Positions 6,687-7,341 of a stretch of DNA of 7,341 nucleotides are shown in pieces. Under the pieces are notes generated by a model. The model saw only the letters and a program-made list of their open reading frames with translations, had not been told where the DNA came from and did no database searches. The position numbers and the translations under genes are program-made. Origin of the DNA: Sphingobacteriaceae bacterium (GTDB taxonomy: Bacteria > Bacteroidota > Bacteroidia > B-17B0 > Aurantibacillaceae); NCBI GenBank assembly GCA_025360355.1, contig JANYCL010000343.1, positions 1 through 7,341 on the forward strand, in the 5' to 3' direction. Within the stretch, counting starts at the first letter, position 1. Each line of letters starts with the position of its first letter.

Positions 6687-6772
6687 CTATTAACAGTGAT
6701 TTTTAAATATCTGATACCTAAGTCTCTTTTTGTTGATAACCCTGTTTTTGGTCCGTGGAACATTGTTAATAG
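6687..6772. repeat. Inverted repeat with 62-base spacer upstream of dnaB
   Basis: CTATTAACAGTG at 6687-6698 is the reverse complement of CATTGTTAATAG at 6761-6772 except for one position that would form a G:T pair (6696/6763). Nine consecutive bases at the outer ends match perfectly. The spacer is 62 bases. The arms could be paired binding sites for one protein, or fold into a long-looped RNA structure in a read-through transcript. Both arms resemble the TTATnCACA / TGTGnATAA DnaA box with two mismatches. Confidence 0.55.
6731..6739 (-). promoter_or_regulatory. DnaA-box-like nonamer (TGTTGATAA)
   Basis: TGTTGATAA on the plus strand reads TTATCAACA on the minus strand, one mismatch from the TTATnCACA consensus. 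It lies between the arms of the 6687-6772 inverted repeat and upstream of dnaB. One near-match in AT-rich DNA can be chance; the clustering with two weaker, similar nonamers (the repeat arms) is what makes it worth recording. Confidence 0.3.
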
Positions 6773-6854
6773 CGGTGAATTATCTTATAAACATGCCGTG
6801 TGCCTATTATTTGATAAAAATAGTTATTAGAATCCATTTCAATTTAGTAATGTG

Positions 6855-6862
6855 TAATTTTG
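6855..6862 (+). promoter_or_regulatory. TAATTTTG promoter -7 box of the dehydrogenase gene
   Basis: This is an exact TAnnTTTG match ending 4 bases before the ATG at 6867. With the normal distance from this box to the transcription start, the message would begin at or next to the start codon, so it would be leaderless or nearly so. No clear TTG is present about 20 bases upstream. Confidence 0.5.
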
Positions 6863-6866
6863 AACG

Positions 6867-7341
6867 ATGGTAAAAATTCTTTTAGCGGACTCTAATCACA
6901 ACGTTTTGCACGAGACATTGCGGGCTGAGGGATTTCATTGCGATCTGTATTGGGATAAGTCGCCGCAAGAATTAATTAAGTTGTTGCCTGAATATGATGG
7001 ACTTGTTTTACGAAGCAAATTCAAGATCACCAAAGAAATTATTGACGCTGCAAAAAACTTGAAATGCATTGGCAGAGCAGGAGCAGGCATGGAAAATATT
7101 GATGTGCCTTATGCAGAAAGTAAAGGCATAAAATGTGTTAGCGCTCCCGAAGGTAACCGCGATGCAGTTGCAGAACATGCTATTGGTATGTTGCTAATGT
7201 TATTCAATAATTTAAAACGTGCTGATGATGAGGTAAGAAAAGGAATTTGGAAAAGAGCAGAAAATAGAGGTGTAGAGTTATGTGAAAAAACGATCGGCAT
7301 TATTGGTTACGGTAATATGGGTTCGGCTTTTGCTAAACGTT
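6867..7341 (+). CDS. D-isomer-specific 2-hydroxyacid dehydrogenase, phosphoglycerate dehydrogenase-like, N-terminal part
   Basis: This is an NAD-dependent oxidoreductase of the family that includes SerA, which oxidises 3-phosphoglycerate in the first step of serine synthesis. The first 158 residues are visible and the gene runs off the right edge; a full protein would have about 310-530 residues depending on whether it carries an ACT domain. The substrate-binding domain opens with MVKILLADSN; next are YDGLVLRSKFKIT (43-55, the usual LxVRSxTxVT position), IGRAGAGMENID (68-79) and PEGNRDAVAEHAIGMLL (94-110). The nucleotide-binding loop GYGNMG (GxGxxG, 147-152) follows ELCEKTIGII. The catalytic Arg, Glu and His lie beyond the window, so the substrate (3-phosphoglycerate, glyoxylate/hydroxypyruvate or another 2-oxoacid) cannot be settled. 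The ATG at 6867 gives the family N-terminus exactly. It is divergent from dnaB. Confidence 0.93.
   Translation, partial: MVKILLADSNHNVLHETLRAEGFHCDLYWDKSPQELIKLLPEYDGLVLRSKFKITKEIIDAAKNLKCIGRAGAGMENIDVPYAESKGIKCVSAPEGNRDAVAEHAIGMLLMLFNNLKRADDEVRKGIWKRAENRGVELCEKTIGIIGYGNMGSAFAKR

Larger units (their letters stand above)
6610..6866. other. Divergent intergenic region between dnaB and the hydroxyacid dehydrogenase gene
   Basis: These 257 bases hold no credible gene on either strand; the frame crossing 6452-6670 on the plus strand is an antisense shadow of dnaB. The region must carry promoters for both flanking genes. It contains a possible dnaB -7 box (6627-6634), a long-spaced inverted repeat (6687-6772) with a DnaA-box-like nonamer inside, a T-rich stretch near 6727-6750, and the dehydrogenase -7 box (6855-6862). 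Confidence 0.7.

Noticed and set aside
6610..6866. Replication origin
   Set aside because: Only one near-match DnaA box and two weak ones are present, with no dense cluster or clear unwinding element; kept as a hypothesis in the findings and not called as a feature.
7109..7300. Minus-strand 63-residue open frame
   Set aside because: It is antisense to the dehydrogenase nucleotide-binding region; no signal supports it.

Overview
The window looks like a chromosomal segment from a member of the Bacteroidota. The DNA is AT-rich, most starts lack a Shine-Dalgarno sequence, two starts are preceded by an exact TAnnTTTG promoter box typical of this phylum, and the proteins (an HAE1-type RND pump, a DnaB with an acidic low-complexity tail, a eukaryote-like ornithine aminotransferase) fit the same group. 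I cannot place it below phylum. No RNA genes, mobile elements or CRISPR arrays are visible.

Layout. Bases 1-2986 hold a minus-strand efflux cluster, read right to left: a small exported protein of unknown function (2986-2636), a periplasmic membrane-fusion (adaptor) protein (2521-1355), and the N-terminal 443 residues of an AcrB/MexB-type RND transporter (from 1330, running off the left edge). An outer-membrane channel gene would be expected further left, outside the window. A hairpin sits between the small gene and the adaptor gene.

Bases 3076-6609 hold three minus-strand housekeeping genes: the replicative helicase dnaB (6609-5029), a beta-class carbonic anhydrase (5026-4394, only 2 bases after dnaB), and ornithine aminotransferase rocD (4308-3076). 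rocD has its own TATCTTTG promoter box, and this box rules out a longer TTG start. dnaB and can are probably cotranscribed, while rocD is probably a separate unit.

Bases 6610-6866 are a divergent intergenic region between dnaB and a plus-strand 2-hydroxyacid dehydrogenase of the phosphoglycerate-dehydrogenase type (6867 to the right edge, 158 residues visible). The region carries a 12-base inverted repeat with one G:T position, a DnaA-box-like nonamer between its arms, and a TAATTTTG box ending 4 bases before the dehydrogenase ATG, which suggests a leaderless or nearly leaderless message.

Most of the window is ordinary core genome plus a standard efflux operon. The parts most worth a second look are the dnaB-upstream repeat region, the unknown small exported protein at the head of the pump cluster, and the SSB-like acidic tip on DnaB. 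I see no clear evidence for a wholly new system.
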